Assembly (NCBI RefSeq): GCF_024721175.1
Contig: NZ_CP099399.1
Location: 3,890,001-3,954,000 of the forward strand
Length of the DNA stretch: 64,000 bases
Origin: Rhizobium sp. Pop5
Lineage (GTDB): Bacteria > Pseudomonadota > Alphaproteobacteria > Rhizobiales > Rhizobiaceae
Direction: 5' to 3'
The notes beneath the pieces were generated by a model. That model saw only the letters and a program-made list of their open reading frames with translations. It did no database searches and was not told where the DNA came from. Of this stretch, positions 20,249 through 28,600 are shown piece by piece. The position numbers and the translations under genes were made by a program. Every line of letters begins with the position of its first letter. Within the stretch, counting starts at the first letter, position 1.

Positions 20249-20273
20249 AATGCAGAGACAAATGAGATGTTCC
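20249..20273 (-). promoter_or_regulatory. Candidate EcfG/RpoE2-type promoter of the 25-residue gene
   Basis: On the minus strand GGAAC (20273-20269) is followed after exactly 18 bases by TT (20250-20249), with CATT in the -10 position. The alphaproteobacterial general stress sigma factor recognises GGAAC and a CGTT-like -10 at this spacing. The -10 differs by one base. Confidence 0.45.
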
Positions 20274-20335
20274 GGAATTCAAAAAGCGGAAAACGCCACA
20301 GGCCCGGCGCCTACCGACTTTTATCGCCCGCCGGA

Positions 20336-20500
20336 TTAACCGACGACGCCGCAAACCATGGCGACGACGAACAGGAATGCTGCCGTGAAGATTGCTCCAT
20401 GCAGCACCGTCTGAAGCCTGTTCCGTGAGGAGAGCGGCTTCTTGTTCGATACGGAACCATAGTGGTTCACGTGAGTATGCGAAATACCCAGTTCTGCCAT
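20336..20500 (-). CDS. Small hypothetical membrane protein, 54 residues
   Basis: The ATG at 20500 is preceded by an excellent ribosome site (CGGAGGCAAC), much better than the longer frame that starts at 20614. The protein has a polar, histidine-containing N-terminus (MAELGISHTHVNHYGS), a basic middle and a single C-terminal membrane helix (AIFTAAFLFVVAMVCGVVG). The topology is therefore N-in with a tail anchor. It is one of three small genes on the ndvB strand upstream of ndvB. No recognised family. Confidence 0.65.
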   Translation of the reverse strand: MAELGISHTHVNHYGSVSNKKPLSSRNRLQTVLHGAIFTAAFLFVVAMVCGVVG

Positions 20501-20623
20501 ATGTTGCCTCCGTTGTTTCCTGCGGCCGGTTGTGCGGCTCACGTTATAATTATTTTCTCTATCAAGTAGGTAGAGATAAATTTCCGTCCAGAGCGAACGA
20601 AAGAGAAAATTCAACCAGCCCTT

Positions 20624-20812
20624 TTAGCAGAGCGTGCGCCATGCCCAGATCAACGAGCGTTCGACGACACTCTCGTTCTGGGGCGGATTAGCAGCGGTGT
20701 CGATCAGCCTGCGGTCCTTTTCCGCGGGAAGGGATACTGAAGCCTGTTCCCTGCGCTCGGCTTTGACAGGAGGATCGAGGTAACCCATGGTCATCCCACC
20801 GAGAAAGAACAT
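20624..20812 (-). CDS. Small hypothetical protein, 62 residues
   Basis: It begins MFFLGGMTMGYLDPPVK and is mostly polar and charged afterwards, ending IWAWRTLC with a terminal cysteine. The ATG has GGAGG eight bases upstream. A near-consensus promoter (TTGACA, 17-base spacer, ATGATC) lies at 20856-20884. An internal ATG at 20788 (MGYLDPP) is an alternative start. No domain or membrane helix is evident and I do not recognise the family. The combination of promoter, ribosome site and uninterrupted frame makes it a plausible gene. Confidence 0.5.
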   Translation of the reverse strand: MFFLGGMTMGYLDPPVKAERREQASVSLPAEKDRRLIDTAANPPQNESVVERSLIWAWRTLC

Positions 20813-20855
20813 GCCTCAACCTCCATCGATCACGAAAGCTAACAATCGTTAACAG

Positions 20856-20884
20856 GATCATGACAGAACCGGGGCAACTGTCAA
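20856..20884 (-). promoter_or_regulatory. Candidate sigma-70 promoter of the 62-residue gene
   Basis: Minus strand: -35 TTGACA (20884-20879), 17-base spacer, -10 ATGATC (20861-20856). The start codon is about 44 bases past the -10. The -35 is perfect, the -10 only partial. Confidence 0.4.
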
Positions 20885-20974
20885 TAGTCTAGTTGAATGG
20901 TCGTCTTTTAGGGAAGCATTATCCTTAATTCTGGCGCCGTCCTTTTCTTTTCAATGGCTTGAAAAGATTGCCTT

Positions 20975-21724
20975 TCAGGCTTTGACGAAACCCTTGCTGG
21001 CGATCATCAAATTTCTCGTATAATCCTGCTGCACCGCGCCTTTCGCCAGCTCTTCCGAGCTCAGCCGCTCGACGACGGCGCCGTTGCGCATCACCGCGAG
21101 CCGCTCGCACATATGGGTGATGACGCCGAGATCGTGACTCACCATCACGAAGGTGAGTTTGCGGTCGCGCCGGATCTGTTCGAGCAGGTTCAACACTTCC
21201 GCCTGCACCGAGGCGTCGAGCGCCGATGTCGGCTCATCGAGCAGCAGGATCGACGGTTCGACGATCAACGCCCTTGCGATCGCCACGCGCTGCCGCTGGC
21301 CGCCGGACAGCTGGTGCGGATAACGAAAACGGAAACCATTGCCGAGGCCGACTTCGTCAAGGGCGCGCGCGATGCGCCTTTCGCCGTCGCCAATGCCATG
21401 AATGGCAAGCGGTTCGAGCAGAAGCCGGTCGATTGTCTGACGCGGATGCAGGGAGCCATAGGGGTCCTGGAAGACCATTTGCACGCAGCGATAGAAAGCT
21501 TTGCTGCGCTTCGTACCTTTCAGCGCTTCGCCCTCGATATGGATCGTTCCGCCGCTCACCGGCGCAAGTCCGGCAACGGCGCGCAGCAAGGTCGACTTGC
21601 CCGAGCCGGACTCGCCGACCAGACCAAAGGATTCGCCGCTTTCGACGGCAATGTCGACATCCTTCAGCGCGTGAAACTGATCGTAGACGACACTCAGTCT
21701 ATCGATTGCGAGAGCTGCGTTCAT
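20975..21724 (-). CDS. Peptide/nickel-type ABC transporter ATP-binding protein (second ATPase)
   Basis: A 249-residue ATPase of the DppF/NikE group: Walker A GESGSGKST, Q-loop QMVFQDPYGSLHPRQT, signature LSGGQRQRVAIARAL, Walker B ILLLDEPTSALDASVQ, and MVSHDLGVITHMCERL. The ATG at 21724 overlaps the stop of the preceding gene as ATGA, so this start is preferred to 21733. It lacks the long C-terminal extension with the oligopeptide HPYT domain seen in typical DppF (about 330 residues), so in size it resembles NikE. It is the last gene of the five-gene transporter operon. Confidence 0.9.
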   Translation of the reverse strand: MNAALAIDRLSVVYDQFHALKDVDIAVESGESFGLVGESGSGKSTLLRAVAGLAPVSGGTIHIEGEALKGTKRSKAFYRCVQMVFQDPYGSLHPRQTIDRLLLEPLAIHGIGDGERRIARALDEVGLGNGFRFRYPHQLSGGQRQRVAIARALIVEPSILLLDEPTSALDASVQAEVLNLLEQIRRDRKLTFVMVSHDLGVITHMCERLAVMRNGAVVERLSSEELAKGAVQQDYTRNLMIASKGFVKA

Positions 21725-22554
21725 GCCGCCCACTCCGGCCTGCGGTCGAGCACCGGCAGCGGGTGGCGGCTTACGCCGACCTCGGGCATGCAGTTCAGCA
21801 ACCCTTTCGTATAGGGATGCTGCGCCTGTTTGAGATCGGCGGCCGCAAGCTCTTCGACGATCTTTCCGGCATACATGACGATGACACGGTCACAGAAGGA
21901 GGAGACCAGCCTCAGATCGTGAGAGACGAAGATCAGCCCCATGCCGCGCTCGGAGACCAGCCTGTCCATGATCCTCAGGACATCAAGCTGCACGGTCACG
22001 TCGAGCGCCGAGGTCGGCTCGTCGGCAATCAGCAGTTCGGGTCCGGCAACCAGCATCATGGCGATCATGGCGCGCTGCCCCATACCGCCCGAGACCTCAT
22101 GCGGATGCAGGTCGAAGACTCGCTTCGGGTCGCGGATCTGCACGGCTTCGAGCATGGCGAGCGCCCGATCGCGCGCCTCCGCCTTGCCGATCTTCTCATG
22201 CGTACGTAGCGTTTCGCAGATCTGCCGTCCGATCGTCATGACCGGGTCGAGCGAATATTTCGGATCCTGCAGGATCATGGCGATGCGCTTGCCGCGCAGG
22301 CTGCGCCTTTGCCCGGCCGAAGCCTTGAGGAGATCGATACCGCTGAAATCGAGCCTGTCGGCCGTGACGATGCCGTGTTTCGGCGTCAGCCCCATGATGG
22401 CCCGGCCGGTCTGCGACTTGCCGGAACCGGATTCGCCGACGATGCCGAGCCTTTCCTTGCCGAGTGTGAAGGAAACGCCGCGCACCGCCTCGATCACGCC
22501 GGTGCGCGTGGGGTAGCTGACCTTGAGTTTGTCGACCGTCAGAAGTGTCGTCAT
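21721..22554 (-). CDS. Peptide/nickel-type ABC transporter ATP-binding protein (first ATPase)
   Basis: A 277-residue ATPase of the DppD/NikD group. Walker A is GESGSGKSQ, with Gln instead of Thr/Ser as the final residue, common in this subfamily. The Q-loop is AMILQDPKYSLDP, the signature is VSGGMGQRAMIAMML, and Walker B is LLIADEPTSALDVTVQ. The C-terminus carries HPYTKGLLNCMPEVG, the start of the oligopeptide-transporter C-terminal module, but ends soon after, shorter than typical DppD. Start and stop are both in ATGA overlaps with the neighbouring genes, so the operon is tightly coupled. Confidence 0.9.
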   Translation of the reverse strand: MTTLLTVDKLKVSYPTRTGVIEAVRGVSFTLGKERLGIVGESGSGKSQTGRAIMGLTPKHGIVTADRLDFSGIDLLKASAGQRRSLRGKRIAMILQDPKYSLDPVMTIGRQICETLRTHEKIGKAEARDRALAMLEAVQIRDPKRVFDLHPHEVSGGMGQRAMIAMMLVAGPELLIADEPTSALDVTVQLDVLRIMDRLVSERGMGLIFVSHDLRLVSSFCDRVIVMYAGKIVEELAAADLKQAQHPYTKGLLNCMPEVGVSRHPLPVLDRRPEWAA

Positions 22555-23486
22555 TGGCCGCTCTCTTTCGGGTCGAGCGCGTCGCGCAGGCCGTCGCCGA
22601 GCAGATTGAAGCCGAGGCTGACGATGAGGATGGCGATGCCGGGCATGGCCGCAACCCACCATTGATCGAGGATAAAACGCCGGCCCGACGCGATCATCGC
22701 GCCCCATTCCGGCAGCGGCGGCTGCGCGCCGAGGCCAAGGAAGCCGAGGCCGGCCGCCGTCAGGATAATGCCCGCCATGTCGAGTGTCACGCGCACGATC
22801 AGCGAGGAAATGCAGAGCGGCATGACGTGGCGCACGATGATGCGCAGCGGCGAGGCGCCCATCAGCTTCACCGCCGAGATGTAGTCGGAACGCCGGACCG
22901 TCAGCGTCTCGGCGCGCGCGATGCGCGCATAGGGCGGCCAGGAGGTGATGGCGATGGCGATGATCGCGTTCTGGATGCCCGGTCCCAGTGCGGCGACGAA
23001 GGCAAGCGCCAGCACCAGCTTCGGAAAAGCGAGGAAAATATCGGTGATACGCATCAGCGTCGCATCCACCCAGCCGCCGGCATAACCCGAGACCGTGCCG
23101 ACGATCAGCCCGATCGGCGCAGAGATGATGGCGACAAGCCCGACGACGAGCAGCGTCAGCCGCGACCCATAGACCAGCCGCGAATAGATATCGCGGCCCT
23201 GGTCATCCGTCCCGAGCAGGTAGCCCGCCGTTCCGGGCGGCAGCAGGCGCGCATTGCGCAGATCGCCGACGACGGGATCGTGCGTGGCGATGAGACCGGC
23301 GAAAGCCGCGACCAGAAACAGCGCTACGATGACCAGCAGGCCGACGACGGCGAGCCTGTTTGCCGTGAACTGCCGCCAGGTGACGTAGGCGCGGCCGAGG
23401 CGGGCCTGCATGCGCGATTGCGGCCGATCGGAAAGCAGCCATTCACGGCGGCTCATCGCAGGAGATGGGCTGGCAGGGACCGTCAT
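22551..23486 (-). CDS. Peptide/nickel-type ABC transporter permease (DppC-like)
   Basis: A 311-residue inner-membrane permease with an N-terminal OppC-type cytoplasmic leader, a first membrane span near residues 38-58 and five further spans. The conserved periplasmic segment is LLGTDDQGRDIYSRLVYGSRLTL and the EAA-type loop is ARAETLTVRRSDYISAVKLMGAS. The ATG at 23486 overlaps the upstream permease stop (ATGA). The much longer frame extending to 23918 is only an antisense-type extension through the upstream gene. It forms a heterodimer with the DppB-like partner. Confidence 0.92.
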   Translation of the reverse strand: MTVPASPSPAMSRREWLLSDRPQSRMQARLGRAYVTWRQFTANRLAVVGLLVIVALFLVAAFAGLIATHDPVVGDLRNARLLPPGTAGYLLGTDDQGRDIYSRLVYGSRLTLLVVGLVAIISAPIGLIVGTVSGYAGGWVDATLMRITDIFLAFPKLVLALAFVAALGPGIQNAIIAIAITSWPPYARIARAETLTVRRSDYISAVKLMGASPLRIIVRHVMPLCISSLIVRVTLDMAGIILTAAGLGFLGLGAQPPLPEWGAMIASGRRFILDQWWVAAMPGIAILIVSLGFNLLGDGLRDALDPKESGQ

Positions 23487-24550
23487 CGGTTTCGCGTCCT
23501 CGGGTCGAGCGTCCGGTAAAGAAGATCGGACAGTAGGTTGATGCCGATGAAAACCGTGCCGATGACGATCGTGCCGCCGAGCACGGCGTTCATATCGGCA
23601 TTCTGCAGCGAATTGGTGATGTAGAGCCCGATGCCCGGCCAGGAAAACACGGTCTCGGTGAGGACCGAGCCTTCGAGCAGGCCGGCATAGGAAAGCGCGA
23701 TGACGGTGACGAGCGGCACGGCCGCATTGCGCAACGCGTGACCCCAGATCACCCGCGTTTCCGAAAGCCCCTTGGCGCGAGCGGCGACGATATATTCCTG
23801 CGAAAGCTCGTTCAGCATGAAGCTGCGCGTCATCCGGCTGATATAGGCAAGCGAGAAATAGCCGAGCAGGGATGCCGGCAGGATGATGTGGCGGAAGACG
23901 TCGTAAAAGACATCCCATTGCCCCTGCCAGGCGCTGTCGAGCAGATAGAAGCCTGTTATCGGCGTGAACGTATATTCGAAAACGATGTCGATGCGGCCCG
24001 GGAAGGCCACCCAGCGCAGTTGCGCATAGAAAATGACGAGCGAGATCAACGCCAGCCAGAAGATCGGTACCGAATAACCGATGAGGCCGACGACGCGCAC
24101 GATTTGGTCGGCGATGCTGCCGCGGCGCACCGCGGCAAGAACGCCGAGCGGCACGCCGACGAGAGCGCCAATCAGCGTTCCGAGTGTCGCAAGCTCGACG
24201 GTTGCCGGGAATGCACGGCGGATATCGACCATGACAGGATTGGTCGTCAGCACCGAATTGCCGAAATCGCCCGACAGGATGCCTTTGATATAGATATAAA
24301 ACTGCTGATAGAGCGGCAGGTCGAAGCCCATCTCGCGTCGTACGCGCTCGACGACATGCGCTGGCGCGCGATCGCCGAGAATGGCGAGCACGGGATCGAT
24401 CGGCACGACACGGCCGATGAAGAAGGTAACGGCCAACAGGCCGAAATAGGTCGTGACGGCGGCAAACACGAACCGCCCCAGCGCCTTTGCGAAGGCGCCG
24501 GCACGGCCCTTTCGGGGCCGCGCCTCCTGTGTTGTTTCCAGGGAACTCAA
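23483..24550 (-). CDS. Peptide/nickel-type ABC transporter permease (DppB-like)
   Basis: A 355-residue permease with the OppB N-terminal span followed by the periplasmic segment VPIDPVLAILGDRAPAHVVE. The EAA loop is TRSFMLNELSQEYIVAARAKGLSE and the C-terminal signature is FSWPGIGLYITNSLQNADMNAVLGG. The apparent start is a TTG at 24550 (LSSLETTQEA), with only a weak ribosome site. It lies 22 bases downstream of the binding-protein gene, so it may depend on read-through from that gene. It pairs with the DppC-like subunit. Confidence 0.9.
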   Translation of the reverse strand: MSSLETTQEARPRKGRAGAFAKALGRFVFAAVTTYFGLLAVTFFIGRVVPIDPVLAILGDRAPAHVVERVRREMGFDLPLYQQFYIYIKGILSGDFGNSVLTTNPVMVDIRRAFPATVELATLGTLIGALVGVPLGVLAAVRRGSIADQIVRVVGLIGYSVPIFWLALISLVIFYAQLRWVAFPGRIDIVFEYTFTPITGFYLLDSAWQGQWDVFYDVFRHIILPASLLGYFSLAYISRMTRSFMLNELSQEYIVAARAKGLSETRVIWGHALRNAAVPLVTVIALSYAGLLEGSVLTETVFSWPGIGLYITNSLQNADMNAVLGGTIVIGTVFIGINLLSDLLYRTLDPRTRNR

Positions 24551-24572
24551 GCCGTTCGATCCTGCCGGATTA

Positions 24573-26213
24573 TTACTTGGCGATCGGACCGACGAAATTG
24601 GTATCGAAGCTCGGACCCAGCTTGAAGTCCGTTACGTTCTTGCGGTAGCCGGCCACCTCGGTCTGCTGGAAGATGAAGACGAAGGGGCTGTTTGCCAGAT
24701 ATTTCTTCTGGATATCCTGATACATGGCGGCGCGCTTGCCGGCGTCACGTTCCAGAAGCGCGGCCTTGGCTTGCTTGTCGAGATCAGGCGCCTCCCACGT
24801 ATTGCGCCATGCGAGCGTCTTCACCGTGCCTGCATCGGAATTGTCCGGATTGCCGGTGAAGGTATCGGCGTTGGAATTCGGGTCGAAATAGTCCGAGCCC
24901 CACTGGCCGATATACATGTCATGGGTGCGGGCGCGGTACTTGGTCAGCGTCTGCTTGCCGTCGCCCGGAATGATTTCCATCTTCACGCCGGCCTGCGCCA
25001 GCGTCTGCTGCATGGATTCGGCGATACCCGTCACCGGCTGCGTGTTGCGCACATCCATCGTGATCGAGAAACCGTTGGGCACGCCCGCCTTGGCGAGCAG
25101 TTCCTTGGCCTTGGCGACGTCGAGCTTATAGGGATTTTCGTCGAGCGCGCCGAGCTGGCCCTTCGGCAGGAAGGTCTGGTGGATTTCGCCGATCCCCTTG
25201 ATCAGGGTCGCACCGATCGCATCGTAGTCGACCAGGTACTTGAAGGCTTCCTGGACCTCGGGCTTCTTCAGGTTCTCGTTCTTGTTGTTCAAGCTGACGT
25301 AGTAGATCGTGCCCTTGGGCGCGCTTGTCGTCGCCAGATCGGCATTCTTGGAAATGGCGTCGATGTCGCCTGGCTCCAGGTTGCGGGCGATGTCGATATC
25401 GCCGGCTTCGAGCGCCAGTCGCTGCGCCGAGCTTTCTTTCATGTAGCGGTAGATCACGCGGTTGAGCTTCGGCTTGTCGCCGTAATAATTGTCGTTGCGC
25501 TCCAGCACGACGACTTCGTTGGCCCGCCATTCGCGCAGCTTGAAGGCGCCGGAGCCGGCATAGCCGGTCTTCAGCCATTCATTGCCGAAATCATTGTCGT
25601 ATTTATGCTCAGCATCCGGCGTCACCGCCTTCACGTGGTCCAGCACCAGCTTCTTGTCGACGACGGAAGCGACCGTCGCCGTCAGGCAGTTCAGCACGAA
25701 GCTCGGCGCATAGGGCTTATCAACAGTGAAGACAAAGGTGTTGGCATCGGTCGCCTTGGCCTTTTCCGTGACATTGTCGCCGGTCAGGCCGAACTGGGTC
25801 AGGATGAAAGCCGGGCTCTTGTCGAGCTTGACAGCGCGCTCGAACGACCAGGCGACGTCTTCGGCGGTGATCGGGTTTCCGGAGGCGAATTTCATCCCTG
25901 ATTTCAGCTTGAACGTATAGGTCAGGCCGTCATCGGAAACGGTCCAGCTGTCGGCGAGATCGCCCTTCACCTTTGATGTATCGTTGATGTCGAGGCGAAC
26001 GAGAAGGCTGTAGCTGTTGGATGTGACCTCGGCGGTCGAAAGCTCGAAAGCCTCGCCCGGGTCCATCGTGATGATATCGTCGATGGCAAAGCCCTCGACC
26101 AGCGTATCCTTGGGTGTCTCGGCGAAGGCGCAGGGCGCCGCCATCATCAGGAGCGAAAGTGCTGCTCCAGCGGAAAGCAGGCGGAAATTATGGCTGAGCT
26201 TGGCGATCATCAT
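24573..26213 (-). CDS. ABC transporter substrate-binding protein, family 5 (peptide/nickel type)
   Basis: A 546-residue periplasmic protein. A cleavable signal peptide is visible (hydrophobic core SAGAALSLLMMAAP, cleavage likely after CAFA). Family 5 features follow: the LADSWTVSDDGLTYTFKLKSGMKFASGNPITAEDVAWSFERA region in two parts and the GSGAFKLREW segment. It binds a dipeptide, oligopeptide or related solute and hands it to the downstream permeases. The adjacent M19 dipeptidase gene upstream on the same strand suggests a small peptide ligand. Two ATG codons in tandem follow GGGAACAGACC. Confidence 0.9.
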   Translation of the reverse strand: MMIAKLSHNFRLLSAGAALSLLMMAAPCAFAETPKDTLVEGFAIDDIITMDPGEAFELSTAEVTSNSYSLLVRLDINDTSKVKGDLADSWTVSDDGLTYTFKLKSGMKFASGNPITAEDVAWSFERAVKLDKSPAFILTQFGLTGDNVTEKAKATDANTFVFTVDKPYAPSFVLNCLTATVASVVDKKLVLDHVKAVTPDAEHKYDNDFGNEWLKTGYAGSGAFKLREWRANEVVVLERNDNYYGDKPKLNRVIYRYMKESSAQRLALEAGDIDIARNLEPGDIDAISKNADLATTSAPKGTIYYVSLNNKNENLKKPEVQEAFKYLVDYDAIGATLIKGIGEIHQTFLPKGQLGALDENPYKLDVAKAKELLAKAGVPNGFSITMDVRNTQPVTGIAESMQQTLAQAGVKMEIIPGDGKQTLTKYRARTHDMYIGQWGSDYFDPNSNADTFTGNPDNSDAGTVKTLAWRNTWEAPDLDKQAKAALLERDAGKRAAMYQDIQKKYLANSPFVFIFQQTEVAGYRKNVTDFKLGPSFDTNFVGPIAK

Positions 26214-26314
26214 GGTCTGTTCCCTTTTTTGATTTGATTGCGAAAGCGTTTGGTCGGGTCATGCCCTTATAACTATTGTGCATTCTTCGGGTGTCCAGTG
26301 GGAGACGCGGCGCT

Positions 26315-27373
26315 TTAGGCTCGCCCCTCCCGCCAGGCTTGTGCCAGAATACGAAGCCAATTTTCACGGGCAAGTTTCGTGAGGTCGGCTTCACCATAAC
26401 CAGCCTCCCTGAGAGCGGCAATCAGCCTCTGATTGCCGGCCGCATCACCGATTTCCTCAGGAATTGTGGCGCCGTCGAAGTCCGAACCGAGGGCGACGCA
26501 GTCGATTCCGATGCGGTTCACGAGATAGTCGATATGGCGGATCATGTCTGCAAGCGGCGTGTCGCTGTCCGAGCGGCCGTCGGCGCGCAGCATGGCGGTT
26601 GCATAATTGATGCCGACGAGCCCGCGGCTTTCGCGGATCGCATCGAGCTGCTTGTCCGTCAGGTTGCGCGCGACCGGGGTCAGCGCATGGGCGTTGGAGT
26701 GGCTTGCGACCAGCGGCTGGTCCGTCGTCTTCGCCACATCCCAGAACCCCTTCTCGGTGATATGGGCAAGATCGATCAGGATGCCGAGGCGATTGCACTC
26801 CCTCACCAGCGCGAAACCGGCATCGGTAAGACCGGGTGCGGTATCCGGCGACATCGGGAAGGCGAAGGGCACGCCGTAGCCGAAGACATTGTGCCGGCTC
26901 CAGACCGGCCCGAGCGAGCGAAGCCCCGCCGCGTAGAACACCTCGAGCGCCGAAAGGTCGGCGCCGATCGCCTCGCAACCTTCCATATGCATGACGGCGG
27001 CGAAAATGTCGTCCGCCATGGCGCTGCGGATATCCTTGACCGTCCGGCAGAGCCGCCAGGCGCCCGCCTGGTCGAGCCGCAGCGCGATCGCCGCCATTTC
27101 ATTGGCGACGGCAAGTGAAGGCAGCGGATCGAGTGGTGCTGCCATCGGCGTCACGTAGCGGCCTTCCGCATCCGGGTCGGCGAAAACGAGATCGCCGGAA
27201 GGAATGTAGATGGCGCAGAGGCCGCCCGAGAGACCGCCTTCCCTCGCCCGGTGCGCATCGATATGGCCGACCGTCGTGCCGTCTTTGAATTCAGCGATCG
27301 GATCGCTGCCGTCCCTTGCATGTGTCCAGAGTCGAAGGAGAACGTCGTTGTGACCGTCGAATACGAATTGCAT
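26315..27373 (-). CDS. Membrane dipeptidase (peptidase M19, renal dipeptidase family)
   Basis: A zinc-dependent dipeptidase of 352 residues. The metal-binding FDGHNDVLLRLW lies at the N-terminus, followed by HMEGCEAIG with the bridging glutamate, LIDLAHITEKGFWDV, ASHSNAHAL and LGSDFDGA near the C-terminus. These make a complete M19 active site. The start at 27373 (MQFVFDGHND) has AGGAAG upstream and puts the metal ligands at the usual N-terminal position; the ATG at 27442 would add an unlikely tail. It probably hydrolyses dipeptides imported by the neighbouring ABC transporter. Some M19 enzymes prefer D-amino acid or beta-lactam-like substrates, which cannot be excluded. Confidence 0.9.
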   Translation of the reverse strand: MQFVFDGHNDVLLRLWTHARDGSDPIAEFKDGTTVGHIDAHRAREGGLSGGLCAIYIPSGDLVFADPDAEGRYVTPMAAPLDPLPSLAVANEMAAIALRLDQAGAWRLCRTVKDIRSAMADDIFAAVMHMEGCEAIGADLSALEVFYAAGLRSLGPVWSRHNVFGYGVPFAFPMSPDTAPGLTDAGFALVRECNRLGILIDLAHITEKGFWDVAKTTDQPLVASHSNAHALTPVARNLTDKQLDAIRESRGLVGINYATAMLRADGRSDSDTPLADMIRHIDYLVNRIGIDCVALGSDFDGATIPEEIGDAAGNQRLIAALREAGYGEADLTKLARENWLRILAQAWREGRA

Positions 27374-27495
27374 CTGTCTTCCTGCGCTGCCCGAGGCGGG
27401 CGTATGACGTGGCAGAATAGAAAAGCTGACGGGATTCGCCATACCTTTTTTAAAAATTTATCGTCGACTTCAAGAGCTTCGCTGCAAATCGAAAC

Positions 27496-27511
27496 GGGGG
27501 CCGAAGCCCCC
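27496..27511 (-). terminator. UUCG-capped hairpin ending the sugar ABC operon
   Basis: On the minus strand GGGGGC-TTCG-GCCCCC forms a 6-pair GC stem with a UUCG tetraloop, 30 bases after the permease stop. The T tail is short (CGTTTCG), so it is a good but not ideal intrinsic terminator. Confidence 0.65.
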
Positions 27512-27540
27512 GCGAAATGATCGGCTCGCACTGCCTGAGA

Positions 27541-28566
27541 TCAGTGCTTGCGGCGCTTCTTCTGCCTGTAGACGTCGATGACCACGGCCGCGACGATGAT
27601 GACGCCCTTCACGATTTCCTGGTAGTAGGCGTCGATTCTGAGGAAGGTGAAGCCCGACGTCATGACACCGAGGATGATGGTGCCGATGACCGTGCCGGTG
27701 ATGCGCCCGACGCCGCCGGTAAGCGACGTGCCGCCGATGACCGTCGCCGCGATCGCATCGAGTTCATATCCGACGCCCATGCTGGCTTGCGCGGTTTCCG
27801 CGCGCGCCGCCGTGACGATGCCGGCAAGACCGGCCAGCAATCCGGCTATTACATAGACCTTGACGAGATGCGCCTCGATATTGATGCCGGACACGCGCGC
27901 GGCTTGAGGGTTCGCGCCGATCGCATAGGTGAACTTGCCATAGCGTGTGTAGCGCAGCGCGATATGGAAAATCAGCGCGACAACCAGGAAGACCACAACA
28001 GGCCATGCCTTAGTTCCGATGAAATGGAACTGTTCGGTGATGCCCGAAACCGGCTGACCCTTTGTATACCACTTTGCAATGCCTCTCGCGGAGACGAACA
28101 TGCCGAGCGTCGCGATGAACGGCGGGATCTTCGTATAGGCGATGAGCGAGCCGTTTATGAGGCCGGCGACCGACCCGATCAGCAGGCCGATCATGATCGG
28201 CACAAGGGCCGGCAGATCGGTCAGCGAGGGAAAAACGGCACGGCCCCAGGTAGAGGACTGGGCAAAGCTCGTCGCAATCATCGCCGTCATGCCGACGACC
28301 GAGCCGGACGAAAGATCGATGCCGCCTGTTATGATGACCTGTGTCACGCCGACGGCGATGATGCCGATGACGGAGACCTGCAGGATCATGATCGTCAGGC
28401 GCTGCGAATTCAGAAGGAAGCTCTGGCCGATGAACAGCCAGCCGAGCACCTCATAGATGAGCGCGATCCCGACCAGCACGAGGAAGATGCTGAGCTCCGG
28501 CGGCATGCGCCGCCGTCTCGGCCGGGTTGCGAGCGGAGCCGTGCCCTCTGCTGCCTTGGTACTCAT
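27541..28566 (-). CDS. Sugar ABC transporter permease, ribose/inositol type
   Basis: A 341-residue membrane protein of the RbsC family with eight to ten hydrophobic segments. Key segments are GGIDLSSGSVVGMTAMI near residue 80, IPPFIATLGMFVSARG, and the ATPase-contact segment AIGANPQAARVSGINIEAHLVKVYV. It forms the homodimeric channel for the ATPase and binding protein encoded upstream in the same operon. AAGGGAGG precedes the ATG. See the binding protein entry for the argument that the substrate is myo-inositol (R. leguminosarum IntABC / S. meliloti Iat-Ibp type). Confidence 0.9.
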   Translation of the reverse strand: MSTKAAEGTAPLATRPRRRRMPPELSIFLVLVGIALIYEVLGWLFIGQSFLLNSQRLTIMILQVSVIGIIAVGVTQVIITGGIDLSSGSVVGMTAMIATSFAQSSTWGRAVFPSLTDLPALVPIMIGLLIGSVAGLINGSLIAYTKIPPFIATLGMFVSARGIAKWYTKGQPVSGITEQFHFIGTKAWPVVVFLVVALIFHIALRYTRYGKFTYAIGANPQAARVSGINIEAHLVKVYVIAGLLAGLAGIVTAARAETAQASMGVGYELDAIAATVIGGTSLTGGVGRITGTVIGTIILGVMTSGFTFLRIDAYYQEIVKGVIIVAAVVIDVYRQKKRRKH

Positions 28567-28600
28567 GTCAAACCTCCCTTGGGTGATCGCAGGCGGCGCA

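Noticed and set aside
22555..23918. Long N-terminal extensions of the DppC-like and DppD-like genes
   Set aside because: The extra codons are other-frame readings of the upstream genes. ATGA overlaps with good context define the real starts at 23486 and 22554.
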